Below are positions 34,959-45,900 of a stretch of DNA of 50,105 bases, one piece after another. Where the stretch lies: NCBI GenBank assembly GCA_015233515.1, contig JADFXS010000005.1, positions 1-50,105 on the forward strand. The letters are read 5' to 3'. The DNA comes from Deltaproteobacteria bacterium (GTDB taxonomy: Bacteria; Desulfobacterota; Desulfarculia; Adiutricales; JAGVGV01). The notes under the pieces are model-generated. The model made no database searches and was not told the DNA's origin. It saw nothing but the letters and a program-made list of their open reading frames with translations. The number at the start of each line of letters is the position of its first letter. Position 1 is the stretch's first letter. Position numbers and translations under genes: made by a program.

Positions 34959-36968
34959 ATGGAACATTCACCTAATTATTCATGCGCCGTGGCTCTGCGG
35001 GACTATGGTATTTGGAAAATGCCACGCTTACCAGAATTCCTGGGAACTCCGATTGTCGTGGGTGTTCCCTGGAGGCAGTTGTCGCCTTCTTGTCAATCCT
35101 GGATTGGCTGGGGCCGTAAGCCGAGCGGTCGTAGAGCGGAACGATTATCGGCGCGTTTAGGGATGACCTGCTGGCTCCTTGAAGACGGCTTCATCCGGTC
35201 GCTGGAGCTTGGTCGGGCGGAGCCGCCCCTCTCTATCGTCCTGGACGATCTCGGTATTTATTACGACGCCGCCAATCCCTCCCGGCTGGAAGTTTTGATC
35301 GCCGGCGCTTATTCAGCGGAAAAGACGGCTCGCGCCCAATCCTTGATAACGGCGTGGCAAACCGGCCGGGTGTCGAAGTATAACCATGCTCGTGAGTTTG
35401 TCGGCGATTTACCGAAGCACTTTGTGTTGGCAGTGGACCAAACGCGAGGGGACGCCTCGATCCGTTATGGCTTCGCGGATGAGGGTAGTTTCACCCGTAT
35501 GCTGGAGGCGGCGCTGGATGAGCATTCGGATTGCTCGGTGGTACTCAAGATCCACCCGGATGTTTCCGCGGGCAGAAAGCAAGGACACTTTAAGCGATTG
35601 ACATCGGGTCAGGCTGATCGGGTGCGGGTATTAGGGCGGGATGTGCATCCGGTCGGCCTGCTGGAGCGAGCTGAAGCCGTGTATTGCGTCACTTCACAGA
35701 TGGGCTTCGAGGGCCTGCTATGGGGCAAGCCGGTCCGCACCTTTGGAATGCCTTTCTACGCGGGTTGGGGGCTCACGCAAGATGAACTGCCGAGGCCGGA
35801 TCGGCGCAAGCGCGTGCCACTGGAAAATCTGGTTCATGCGGCGCTGGTGGATTACCCGCGCTATATCGACCCGGAAACAGGCAAGCTCTGCGCCGTGGAG
35901 CGGGTCTTGGCCCATTTGGCCTTACAGCGGCGAATGCGGGAACGGTTTCCAAGTGAAATTCATGCTATCGGATTTTCGCGCTGGAAACGGCCCATTGTCC
36001 AAGCTTTTTTTAGCGGCAGTACGATAAAAAACATTAGCCGGGCCGACGAGGCGCCTGTTCATGGGACGCTGGCGGTATGGGGGAGGAAACCGATAAACGG
36101 TTCAATCGGAAAAGACATTTCCAGCGTTCATTTAGAAGATGGTTTTTTACGCTCGGTTGGACTTGGCGCCGACTTGATAAGACCGCTATCCTGGGTGATG
36201 GATCAAAAGGGAGTTTATTATGACTCCACATGCCCCTCGGATTTAGAATGCTTGTTACAGAACACGGACTTCGATGCGGAGCTTATCGAAAGGGCTTCTC
36301 GCCTACAAGAATCCATCTGCTGTCACGGACTCAGCAAATATAATGTCGGGTCCAATAAGGGTTGGTCTAGACCAGATGTCAAACGCGTCATCCTAGTCCC
36401 CGGACAAGTGGAATCGGATGCCTCCATTCGTTTCGGGGCGCCTACCATTAAAAGGAATATCGATTTATTGAAAACGGTTCGGCGGGCGAACCCGGAGGCA
36501 TACCTTGTCTATAAGCCCCATCCGGATGTGCTGGCCGAATTACGCCCCAAGGGCGAAGACGAAAATGAAAGCATTGATTGGTGTGATGAAATAGTCGCCG
36601 ATGTGCGGATTGTCCCTCTTATCGAGGCAGTGGACGAGGTGCATGTGCTGACTTCGCTGACCGGTTTCGAGGCTTTGCTCCGGGGTAAACGAGTGGCGAC
36701 TTACGGCCAGCCGTTTTACGCAGGCTGGGGCTTGACTGAAGATCATACGCCGATACTACGAAGGACACGTCGCTTGAAGCTGCATGAATTGGTAGCCGGC
36801 GTATTAATTCTCTATCCCACATACGTCAGCCGAGTGACGGGGCAATTCACTACTCCCGAGCGTGCGATAGAAGAGCTGCTGGCCTGGCGGCAAGCGGAGG
36901 CGTCTGAGTTGCCATGGTGGCGGCGGGTCGTGCGCATGGCGTTGCGCATGGCGGCGGTTCTATCATGA
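34959..36968 (+). CDS. kpsC: Capsule beta-Kdo transferase KpsC/LipA
   Basis: About 669 residues from the ATG at 34959 (AAGGTGA eight bases upstream); a TTG at 34941 overlapping the previous stop is the alternative. The protein has two homologous halves, as in KpsC: FIRSLELG...YYDA, then AVDQTRGDASIRYG, KIHPDV and FGMPFYAGWGLT in the first half; FLRSVGLG...YYDS, then VPGQVESDASIRFG, KPHPDV and YGQPFYAGWGLTED in the second. In E. coli the two halves alternately add beta-Kdo residues to the lipid anchor. It marks a group 2 capsule with a poly-Kdo linker. kpsF and kpsU are not in the window, so CMP-Kdo must come from elsewhere. Confidence 0.93.
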   Translation: MEHSPNYSCAVALRDYGIWKMPRLPEFLGTPIVVGVPWRQLSPSCQSWIGWGRKPSGRRAERLSARLGMTCWLLEDGFIRSLELGRAEPPLSIVLDDLGIYYDAANPSRLEVLIAGAYSAEKTARAQSLITAWQTGRVSKYNHAREFVGDLPKHFVLAVDQTRGDASIRYGFADEGSFTRMLEAALDEHSDCSVVLKIHPDVSAGRKQGHFKRLTSGQADRVRVLGRDVHPVGLLERAEAVYCVTSQMGFEGLLWGKPVRTFGMPFYAGWGLTQDELPRPDRRKRVPLENLVHAALVDYPRYIDPETGKLCAVERVLAHLALQRRMRERFPSEIHAIGFSRWKRPIVQAFFSGSTIKNISRADEAPVHGTLAVWGRKPINGSIGKDISSVHLEDGFLRSVGLGADLIRPLSWVMDQKGVYYDSTCPSDLECLLQNTDFDAELIERASRLQESICCHGLSKYNVGSNKGWSRPDVKRVILVPGQVESDASIRFGAPTIKRNIDLLKTVRRANPEAYLVYKPHPDVLAELRPKGEDENESIDWCDEIVADVRIVPLIEAVDEVHVLTSLTGFEALLRGKRVATYGQPFYAGWGLTEDHTPILRRTRRLKLHELVAGVLILYPTYVSRVTGQFTTPERAIEELLAWRQAEASELPWWRRVVRMALRMAAVLS

Positions 36969-37090
36969 TCCGGTGTAAGTGGGCGGCGTTGGCAGGGACA
37001 CGGGATTTGCTTCTTCAGGGATCAACCGGTCCATTTTCCACGCCTCTGATGCGCCAACAACATTTGCGCCTAGCTGTCGGGGTGAAATGA
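36965..37090 (+). CDS. Possible 41-residue ORF bridging kpsC and kpsS
   Basis: The ATG overlaps the kpsC stop (ATGA at 36965-36968), and its TGA (37088-37090) overlaps the kpsS start codons (ATGATG). The frame exactly fills the 121-base spacer (starts MIRCKWAALAGTRDLL). The double overlap suggests translational coupling, perhaps more important than the peptide itself. No similarity is recognised. Confidence 0.25.
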   Translation: MIRCKWAALAGTRDLLLQGSTGPFSTPLMRQQHLRLAVGVK

Positions 37091-38316
37091 TGTCTACCCG
37101 GGCCTTTCTATTTCTGCAGGGGATCTGCTCCCCTTTTTTTATCTGTCTGGCGGATAATTTGAGGTCGGCCGGGCATAGCGTATTTCGCATCAATTTCAAC
37201 GGCGGCGACATGGCCTATTGGTCCGGCCGGCCGGCCTGGGCGTTCAGGGGTAAAGTTGGTGAGCTGCCGGCGTTTTTGGATGAAAAATTTTGCTCCCACG
37301 GCATCACGGATATGGTGCTTTTCGGCGATCGACGACCGCTGCATCGTCAGGCTATCGAACCGGCCCGAAAAAAGGGGATTCGGATCCATGTTTTTGAAGA
37401 GGGGTATTTCCGTCCGTTCTGGGTGACTTTGGAAAGGGAGGGGGTCAATGGGCATTCTCTTTTACCTCGTAATCCGGACTGGTACAGAAAAGTCGGCGCG
37501 CGTTTGCCCGATTACGGCAATGGAGAGAAATTTAAAACGTCGTTTGGTGCGCGGGCCCTGCACGATCTGCTCTATCATCTGGCCGGTACTGTAAATCCAC
37601 TGTTTTTTCCAAGGTACCGAACCCATGCCTCCTGCAACGCGGCAGTGGAATACAGTGGATATACCAGGCGTTTCGCCATGGCGCCTTTTTATGAACGCAG
37701 CGACCGGCGGGTGCTGGATAACCTGATCAGCGACGCCAGGCCTTTCTTTTTTCTGCCGTTACAGTTGAACAGTGATGCGCAGATCCGCGATCATTCTCCG
37801 TTTGGAAATATGAACGACGTGATCGAATTTGTGATGGAATCCTTTGCCCGGTACGCGCCCGGCGACGCGCGGCTGGTGATCAAGAATCATCCCCTGGATA
37901 CGGGGTTGGTGAACTATCCAAAAATAATTAGCCGGTTAGCGCGATATTTTGATCTTTCCGGACGGGTTTTTTACCTGGAAGACAGTTATCTGGTAGCCCT
38001 TTTGCGCCTGGCGCGCGGAGTGGTTACCGTAAACAGTACTATTGGTTTATGGGCGATGAAATATCGCTGCCCAACCATCACCTTAAGTAATCCGATCTAC
38101 AATTTGCCGGGCTTGACCTTTCAGGGGACGCTGGATGAATTCTGGCGCCGGGCGGCGGCGCCTGATGACGAGTTATTTCGCTGTTTCCGAAATACCGTGA
38201 TCCATACCACCCAGGTTAATGGCGGATTTTATAGTCGAGAGGGCATCGTCATGACGGTTAAAAATTCGTTGCGTCTGCTGGAACCCATTCGATCGCCTTT
38301 GGAGGAATTGCTATGA
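37090..38316 (+). CDS. kpsS: Capsule Kdo transferase KpsS/LipB
   Basis: About 408 residues, the usual KpsS size, starting with the family-typical STRAFLFLQGICSPFF and NLRSAGHSVFRINFNGGD. Later landmarks are FGDRRPLHRQA, FEEGYFRPFWVTLEREGVNG, LPLQLNSDAQIRDHSPF, IKNHPLDTG and a VTVNSTIGLWAMKY segment. KpsS adds the first Kdo to the lipid (lyso-phosphatidylglycerol in E. coli), and KpsC extends it. ATG at 37090 has GGGGTG five bases upstream; ATG 37087 is equally readable. A frame from 36979 adds 37 unconserved residues and is rejected. The stop overlaps the start of the next gene (ATGA at 38313-38316). Confidence 0.93.
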   Translation: MSTRAFLFLQGICSPFFICLADNLRSAGHSVFRINFNGGDMAYWSGRPAWAFRGKVGELPAFLDEKFCSHGITDMVLFGDRRPLHRQAIEPARKKGIRIHVFEEGYFRPFWVTLEREGVNGHSLLPRNPDWYRKVGARLPDYGNGEKFKTSFGARALHDLLYHLAGTVNPLFFPRYRTHASCNAAVEYSGYTRRFAMAPFYERSDRRVLDNLISDARPFFFLPLQLNSDAQIRDHSPFGNMNDVIEFVMESFARYAPGDARLVIKNHPLDTGLVNYPKIISRLARYFDLSGRVFYLEDSYLVALLRLARGVVTVNSTIGLWAMKYRCPTITLSNPIYNLPGLTFQGTLDEFWRRAAAPDDELFRCFRNTVIHTTQVNGGFYSREGIVMTVKNSLRLLEPIRSPLEELL

Positions 38317-39944
38317 GTCCGGCCGGCGGTTCATGGGAAATCCTGTTAATGCTGGCGTGGCCGCTGGGTGTCGGCGGAGCATTAACGTTTTTTCTGGAAA
38401 GTTTTATTTTGCCGCGACCGCGGCCCTGCTGGAAACGGCCTCTGGCCGCTATTTCGATTCATTTCGGCTTTTGGCTTTTGTTTTTTGTTTTGATCTTGGC
38501 TTTATTCCGTCGTCCTTACTTGGCCTCTACAGTTGTCTTGGCCTTGTTTTTATTCCTCGTGCTTATCAGTAATGCCAAGTTTAATTCATTATCCGAACCT
38601 TTTGTTTTTCAGGATTACGAGTATTTTTTTGACGCCTTCAGGCATCCCCGGTTTTATTTTCCATTCTTTGGAGTGAGGCTGGCCCTATCCATCACCGCCG
38701 GGATCGGCCTGGCCCTGTTTGCCGGAACCCTGCTGGAATCACCTCTGACGGCCATCATTCCGGTAACAACCGTAATTATTGGATTGATGGTCTTAATTGC
38801 CCTGGGATTGATTTTTTTGTGGTTGGGTGCACGCCAACACTTAAAGATGACGTTCAATCCACGGGTGGACATTGAACGCTTCGGCCTGATGCCGACTGTA
38901 TTGAGCTACGCCCTGGAAGAAAGAAAACCAATTGGAATTACCCCAGGGCGTACGTCCGGCGTATCTTCACACCATCCTAGAGTTTTGCCCAATCTATTGG
39001 TAGTCCAAAGTGAATCGTTTTTCGATGTTCGAAGAGCATTTCCGGGGATACGACCGGATGTGTTGGGCCAGTTCGATCTGTTTAAAAAAGCCTCGATCGG
39101 CCACGGTCTTTTGGATGTTCCGGCCTGGGGCGCCAATACAGTGCGGACCGAGTTCGCCTTTTTTTCCGGCCTGGATTCCACTTTATTAGGGGTCCATCGC
39201 TTTAATCCTTACCGGTGGTTGGTTCAGCAAAATATTCCGACCTTGACCGGTTTTTTGAAAAAGTTGGGGTATAAAATAGTTTGCGTGCATCCTTACACCG
39301 CTAGTTATTATGCCCGCGATAAAATTTTTCCCTTATTAGGCTTCGATGAGTTTATTGATATCAAACATTTTAATGGAGCAGGAAAACAGCAACCTTATGT
39401 CGGCGATTTGGCTTTAGCCGAAAAAGTCGGCAGCATTTGGGGGACTTACACCAGGAACTCGAAACAACCACTTTTCCTGTTTGTCATAACCATGGAAAAT
39501 CATGGGCCGCTTCATTTGGAAAGTGTTCAGCCCGATGATATGACTAGATTTCTTTTCAAGTCCCTACCCAAGGACTGTGATGATTTGATCGTCTATTTAA
39601 GGCATTTATCCAATGCGGATCAGATGATTGCGCGTCTGCGCCGGCTACTGTCGACTTTTACCGGCGACAACTGGTTTTGTTTTTATGGCGACCACACGCC
39701 TATCATGCCGAAAGTATACGAGAGATATGGTGTTCCGGACGGAAAAACCGATTATGTTATCTGGAATAATAAGGAAGTTTCCGGAATATCCATGCCGCTG
39801 GAAATGGAAATCGAGGAGCTAGGCTCTTTTCTATTGAATAAAATGGGATTGCTCACCCTGGATGATGAACCCGCAAATAAGCTCAGGCTTCAAAGTCCTT
39901 ATCCAATTTCGCCGTCAGCCGACTCAATTAACGTTCATAGGTAA
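38313..39944 (+). CDS. LtaS/sulfatase-fold membrane phosphotransferase
   Basis: A 543-residue protein with about five N-terminal membrane helices (within residues 8-172) and a C-terminal alkaline-phosphatase/sulfatase-fold domain. Metal and active-site elements are VVQSESFFDV (Glu234), GANTVRTEF with likely nucleophile Thr276, VITMENHGPL and FYGDHTPI near the end. Members such as lipoteichoic acid synthase and OpgB transfer phosphoglycerol or similar groups from phospholipid on the outer face of the inner membrane. It is coupled to kpsS by ATGA and followed three bases later by the polyketide synthase. The same company is found in rhizobial rkp-1 (RkpI-like), so a role in capsule lipid or decoration is likely. 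Confidence 0.82.
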   Translation: MSPAGGSWEILLMLAWPLGVGGALTFFLESFILPRPRPCWKRPLAAISIHFGFWLLFFVLILALFRRPYLASTVVLALFLFLVLISNAKFNSLSEPFVFQDYEYFFDAFRHPRFYFPFFGVRLALSITAGIGLALFAGTLLESPLTAIIPVTTVIIGLMVLIALGLIFLWLGARQHLKMTFNPRVDIERFGLMPTVLSYALEERKPIGITPGRTSGVSSHHPRVLPNLLVVQSESFFDVRRAFPGIRPDVLGQFDLFKKASIGHGLLDVPAWGANTVRTEFAFFSGLDSTLLGVHRFNPYRWLVQQNIPTLTGFLKKLGYKIVCVHPYTASYYARDKIFPLLGFDEFIDIKHFNGAGKQQPYVGDLALAEKVGSIWGTYTRNSKQPLFLFVITMENHGPLHLESVQPDDMTRFLFKSLPKDCDDLIVYLRHLSNADQMIARLRRLLSTFTGDNWFCFYGDHTPIMPKVYERYGVPDGKTDYVIWNNKEVSGISMPLEMEIEELGSFLLNKMGLLTLDDEPANKLRLQSPYPISPSADSINVHR

Positions 39945-39947
39945 TAA

Positions 39948-42900
39948 ATGGAGAATACTTCGGTGAAAAAACGTGTCGCGATATTAGGCTTCTCTTTCAG
40001 ACTACCCGGAACAAGTACCGCCCGATTTTGGTCTGATTTAGTCAATGGCCGCAATCTGATTACCAATGTCGATCCGGAGCGCTGGTCCATGGAAGCATTC
40101 TTCCATCCAAACCAAAATCACAAAGGCGCCAGTTATACGTTTACGGCCGGGTCTATCGGGGATGTCTCCAAATTTGATGCGGATTTTTTTAATATCTCTC
40201 CCCGGGAAGCCGCCTTGATAGACCCGCAGCAGAGACTGATGCTGGAATTAAGCTGGGAGGCTTTGGAAAATTCCTTCATCAAGCCGTCGACTGTCCGGGG
40301 TAGCCGGTGCGGAGTTTATATCGGTATTTCCAGCTTGGACTATGCCTGCCGGATGATGAATGATTTGGCGGTGATAGATTCTCATTTCATGAGCGGGAAC
40401 ACTTCCTGCATCGCGGCTAATCGTATTTCCTACTTTTTTGATTTGCGCGGGCCCAGCATGAGTGTGGATACCGCCTGCTCATCTTCCTTGATGGCCTTTC
40501 ACCTGGCTTGCCGCTCCATTATATCAGGTGAAGTCACTCAGGCGTTTGCCGGTGGAGTCAGTTTGCATTTGCACCCTTATGGTTTCATCGGATTTTCCAA
40601 GGCATCCATGCTTTCAAAGCAAGGACGATGCAGTGTTTTCGATGCTTCCGCCGACGGTTATGTCCGCGCCGAAGGGGGAGGTGTATTTATTCTAAAAGAC
40701 TATGAACAGGCCGTGGCTGATAATAATCGGATTCTGGCCGTTGTGGCCGCTTCCGTGACCAATACGGATGGTCGTAAATCCGGTTTAACCATACCAAGCG
40801 CCGCCAGTCAGGCGGTTTTACTCCAGGATGCTTACAAACAGGCGGCCATTGATCCGGAAGATATCGACTATTTGGAGGCCCATGGCACCGGGACGGTCGT
40901 GGGCGACCCGATTGAAGCACGAGCTATCGGCGAATCCCTGGGCCGACGACGGCTGAAGGGAAAACCGCTCTTAATCGGATCGGTGAAGAGTAACCTTGGT
41001 CACCTCGAAGCCGCCTCGGGTGTGGCCGGATTAGTAAAAACCCTTTATTGTATCGAACACCGCTTGATACCCGCCACCATCAATTGGAATAAGCCAAACC
41101 CGGATATCAATTTTTCCGACTGGAATATAGAAGTTGTTACTAAAAATAGACCGTTGAAAAAAATTGGAAAGCTTGTACTGGGAGTAAATTCCTTCGGATT
41201 CGGGGGAACCAATGTGCATGTGATTTTGGAAAGTCACGAAAATCATCCGATCCAAACCCCTGAACTAAAGAAAGACTGGGACTTGCCGGTCATTCTCTCG
41301 ACCAAAGAGAACAAGGCGTTGAAAACAGCGGCTCTTGAATTCGCCGACTATTTGCGCACCCAGCCGCGGAAATCTTTTTACGATATTGCCTATACCGCGG
41401 CGTTTCGACGCGAATGGCACAAGCACCGCGCCGTTGTCTTTGGCGCCACCAAAGAATCGATCGTTGAAGCGTTGGATGGCTTTGTTGCCAATATACAAGA
41501 AAACATCACCGTCGAAACAGGCGCGGTTTTGGACGCACCTTCCGGACCGGCATTTGTTTATTCCGGCAATGGTTGCCAATGGGCGGGAATGGGCAAACGT
41601 CTGCTCCAAGAATCTTGGTTGTTCAAGGAGTCTGTCAAGAAAGTAGATTCGCTTTTCATGCAATATGCGGACTATTCGCTGGAAGAAGAACTGGCCGGAA
41701 AAAATGGTGAAGGCCGATATGATTACACTGAAATTGCCCAGCCGGCCCTTTTCGCCATCCAGGTGGGCGTTACTCAACTGTTGCGATCCAAAGGTATAAA
41801 TCCTATCGTGGTGGTAGGCCACAGTGTGGGTGAAATAACCGCGGCCTGGGCATCGGGGGCGTTATCACTCGAAAGCGCGGTTCAGGTTTTATATCATCGC
41901 AGCCAACTACAAGGCAAAACCAAGGGAAAGGGTCAAATGACCGCCGTAGGGTTAGGCAGTCAGGCGGCCTTGGAACTGTTAAATGAACTAAAGCTATCAA
42001 CCATCCTGACACTAGCCGGCATAAACAGTTCAAAGGGAGCAACTATCGCCGGTCCCATAGATCGGCTCTCGGATCTCGAAGCGGTTTTAACCGAGCGTGG
42101 GATTTTTCATAAACGCCTGGATTTGGACTACCCATTTCACTGCCCGGTTATGGATGAAATTAAAAACGATTTCTTGCGCGCATTGCCGGAAGTTCAGACT
42201 AATAAAGTAGTTATCCCTTATTATTCAACTGTTACCGGAAACCGGTTATCCGGTCGTGAACTCACTAATGATTACTGGTGGAAGAATATCCGGAAGCCGG
42301 TTTTATTTGAACAGGCGATCATGAATATTCTTTCAAAAGGCATCAACATCTTTATCGAAATCGGACCTCATGCGGTTTTACGCAGCTACATGAACGACTG
42401 TTTAAAGGATCGCGAAACGGACGGTCGAGTTATTTCGACGATCATGCGTGGAAACGATGACCCGCGGCTGATTATCAACGCGGTCAGTCAGGCGGTCATT
42501 GCCGGGGCGACTATGGATTTGAAGAGCCAGTTTCCACAAGAAGGAGGTTTCGCGCAATTACCGAATTACCCATGGCAGCGGGAGCGTCACTGGCATGGTA
42601 TTACTTCCGAATCCGATGGGATGCTTACCCGGCGCCAAGAACATCCACTTTTAGGCTATCGACTGCCACAACATGAACTGGTCTGGGAGAATAAACTTGA
42701 CACAAAAATTCATCCCGCACTGGAGGATCATGTTGTCGGAGATGCCGTGGTATTTCCGGGCTCAGGTTTTGTCGAACTCGCCTTGGCTGCGGCCATGGCG
42801 TGGGAACCGCAAGAATCAGTCGAAATCGAGAATCTGGAAATTCGTTCACCGTTATTGTTAAGCGACGATCGCTCAAAGATCATTCGGTTGAAAATTGAGC

Positions 42901-45900
42901 CGCAAGATGGCGGTTTCACAGTCAAAGGCAGGGAATTTCTCAGTCCCGAACCGTGGACCTTGTATGCGGTCGGCAGGATACTCCACGAACCAAGCGATAT
43001 CCTCCGGCAAAAAGAATCGCTCTCACTCCCCATGCGCCAGCCCGACTTCCACGACCGCGATCATGAAAAATTGACTCGAGCGGTTGGGTTGAGATATGGC
43101 CCGTCGTTCCAGGCGATTGATTGTGGCTGGTTGGAAGGCGATTCCGTGCTGGCGCTTTTCCGGATACCCGAACATCTTTTAGCCGAATTGGATCACATGC
43201 ACATTCATCCCGCCTTGTTGGACTGCGCCTTTCAACTGATTATCCAGTTGTTAAAGGAAGAATCGGCTATGTCCGACGGTCTGGCCTTCATTCCTTACAA
43301 GACTGGGCGAATCGGTTTCCGAGCCGGTCAATCCAGACCTTGTTATGCTTCGGCGACTCTTCTCCAGCGCACGCCACGTTCAATAACTGCGAATTTTGCG
43401 ATCTTTGATGCCGAAGGCCGGGCCATTGCCGTTATTAAGGAAGTATATTTTCGCGGTATTCAGCTATCCCGGAAAATTGAAGAGCAAGTGCAATTTCTGG
43501 ATTGCTACCGCATACCAAGGCCGCATATTCTTTCACCGGCCACTGGGCCGGCCATACTGTTTGAACGTATTCAAGAGACCTTTAGCGCCATGTCGCGTGA
43601 CAGCGTCCTCAAAGAAATACACCGCGTCTACATTGAAGAATTAGATCCTTTGCTGGAAGTTCTCTGTCGTGGTTTTACCACGCCAGCGGTCCAGCAACTA
43701 ACCGGAAACGGTGGGCATCTTTCATCGGAAAGCCTTGGCGCTTATAAAGCCGCCAACCGGGAAATCGAGCCATTGATAGATTGCTTGCTCGGCAATGCGA
43801 CATCGGACCAATTATTAGACGCAGGCGATTTAGGATGGAATATCATTTCCGGCCAAGGGAGCATGCCATCCGCCTTTGAAATTTGGACGGCTCTATTAAG
43901 GGACTATCCGGACTATTTCCAGATTGTTTTTTCGGTCGGGCGGATCGGTATGCACCTCCAAGCGCTTTTATCCGGAAGGTTAACGCTGGATCAGGTTTTG
44001 CCGCATAATTCCATGCTGGCCGCTTTAATCTGGCAGAGCCATGGCCCGGGTGGCCGACATCAATTTTGTAAGGCTTTGCGGGATTTGATTACTGATGCAT
44101 TAGGCCGTTTCCCGGCAGGGCAACGACTAGGCATAATAGAAGTCAGTGAAGCCGCGCCTTTGTTAGCTATCGATATTTTTTCGTCCCTGGATTTTACTAT
44201 CTGTGATTATTTATTCGCCAGCACATCCGCCAAATCCATTGAAGATGCGCTTCGTTTGAAGAAACAGTTTCCGACCGTAGGCACGCATCTGATCGATCCT
44301 GAAAATGAACAGACCGATTCCGCCGTCGCGGATAACTTGCAAGTTCATCTGGCGGTTGTGACTTTAGATTTCACTACTCTCCAGGATGCGCTGCGGGCGC
44401 TGGATTTTGCCTGTTCAAAAATTGTTCCGGGTGGATGCCTTATAATCGTGGGACATCACCCTTCGCGCTGGATCGATTTCGTTTTTGGCGGCCGGCATAG
44501 CTGGTGGCTTGAATCGACAAAAGGTGGTTGGGTTTCACGACAAGAGACAGCAAGATTATGGCAAGACCAACTTGATCGGCATGGTTTCTCTCCAAGCACG
44601 ATAATCGACTTTTCAAATATTCCGGCTTCCGGCCCTTATTTTCTCTTGGCTCGTGCTAAAAAGACGAAGGCCGTTTTACTTCCGGCATTTGAGACCCATA
44701 AAAGCAATTGGCTTTTCCTGGCCGATGAAAATGGGTATGAGGATCAACTGGCCAAATGTTTGACCAAAAAACTACGCAGCCGAGGCAACTTCGTCGTCAG
44801 ATTGAATCCGACCGATAAATCGCAGCTGAAATCACATATAAGGGCCATCAAGGATAGTCACGGCCGGATCGACCATATCGTTCATCTTGTTGGTCTGAAC
44901 GCGCTGACTGACAATGTCGACCCCCCTGAAATGCTGTTAAATCAGGTTACCCGTTGCGAGCAGGCTGCGGCTATTGCTCAAGCCTGCGAAGCAACTCTAA
45001 CCAAGGCGACCTGCTGGTTAATCACCGCCGGCGCCTTGCTCGACTTGCTTCCTGCTCGGAAACAGACTAATCAACATTCTTCGACCGTAAAATTCACCGA
45101 TGCCGCCCTTTGGGGGTTCGGTCGCACTCTGATGAACGAAGCGGCTGAAAATATCGTCCGTCTGGTCGATATCGAACGTCCTGATGAGATTGAGGTTGTG
45201 GCGTTCGCTCTTGATCGCGAGTTTGAACAACCGGATAATGAGCGGGAAATCATCATTACGGCTAATGGCGAACGCTATGCGCCACGTCTGCGTTATGCAT
45301 CCAACCTTTTCACTCAAACCGAAACCGCAAAGGAAATCGCCGATCCCACACTTCGCCTCGGTTTTCGGACTCCCGGGCAGCTTAATAACTTGGTTTGGGA
45401 AGTCCATCCGCGCACTTTACCAAACGAGAACGAAGTTGAAATAGAAGTTTATGCCACCGGTCTCAATTTCCGGGACGTGATGTTTACTCTCGGTCTTCTT
45501 TCCGATGAGGCCGTCGTGAACGGCTTGTCCGGCCCCACCTTGGGCCTTGAATTCTCCGGAGTCGTTATCAGCGTGGGAGGAAATACCAACGGGTTCGCGC
45601 CGGGAGATCGAGTTGTAGGATTCAGTTCATCCAGCTTCAGTAACCGCCTGGTGACTCAATCCGATAGTATCATGCATCTTCCGGCCGGCATATCTTTTGA
45701 GTCGGCGGCCACAATCCCGGTGGCCTTTCTAACCGCTTATTACTCTTTGCATCATCTCGCCCAACTGAAGGAGGGTGAAAAAGTCTTGATCCATGGAGCG
45801 GCCGGAGGCGTGGGGAATGCTGCTATTCAAGTCGCCAAGTGGTGCGGCGCGGAAATATTCGCCACCGCCGGATCCGAAGAAAAAGAAGATTTTCTGCGCC

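Noticed and set aside
41265..41822. 185-residue - strand ORF opposite the polyketide synthase
   Set aside because: Antisense to conserved KS-AT sequence; no independent support.
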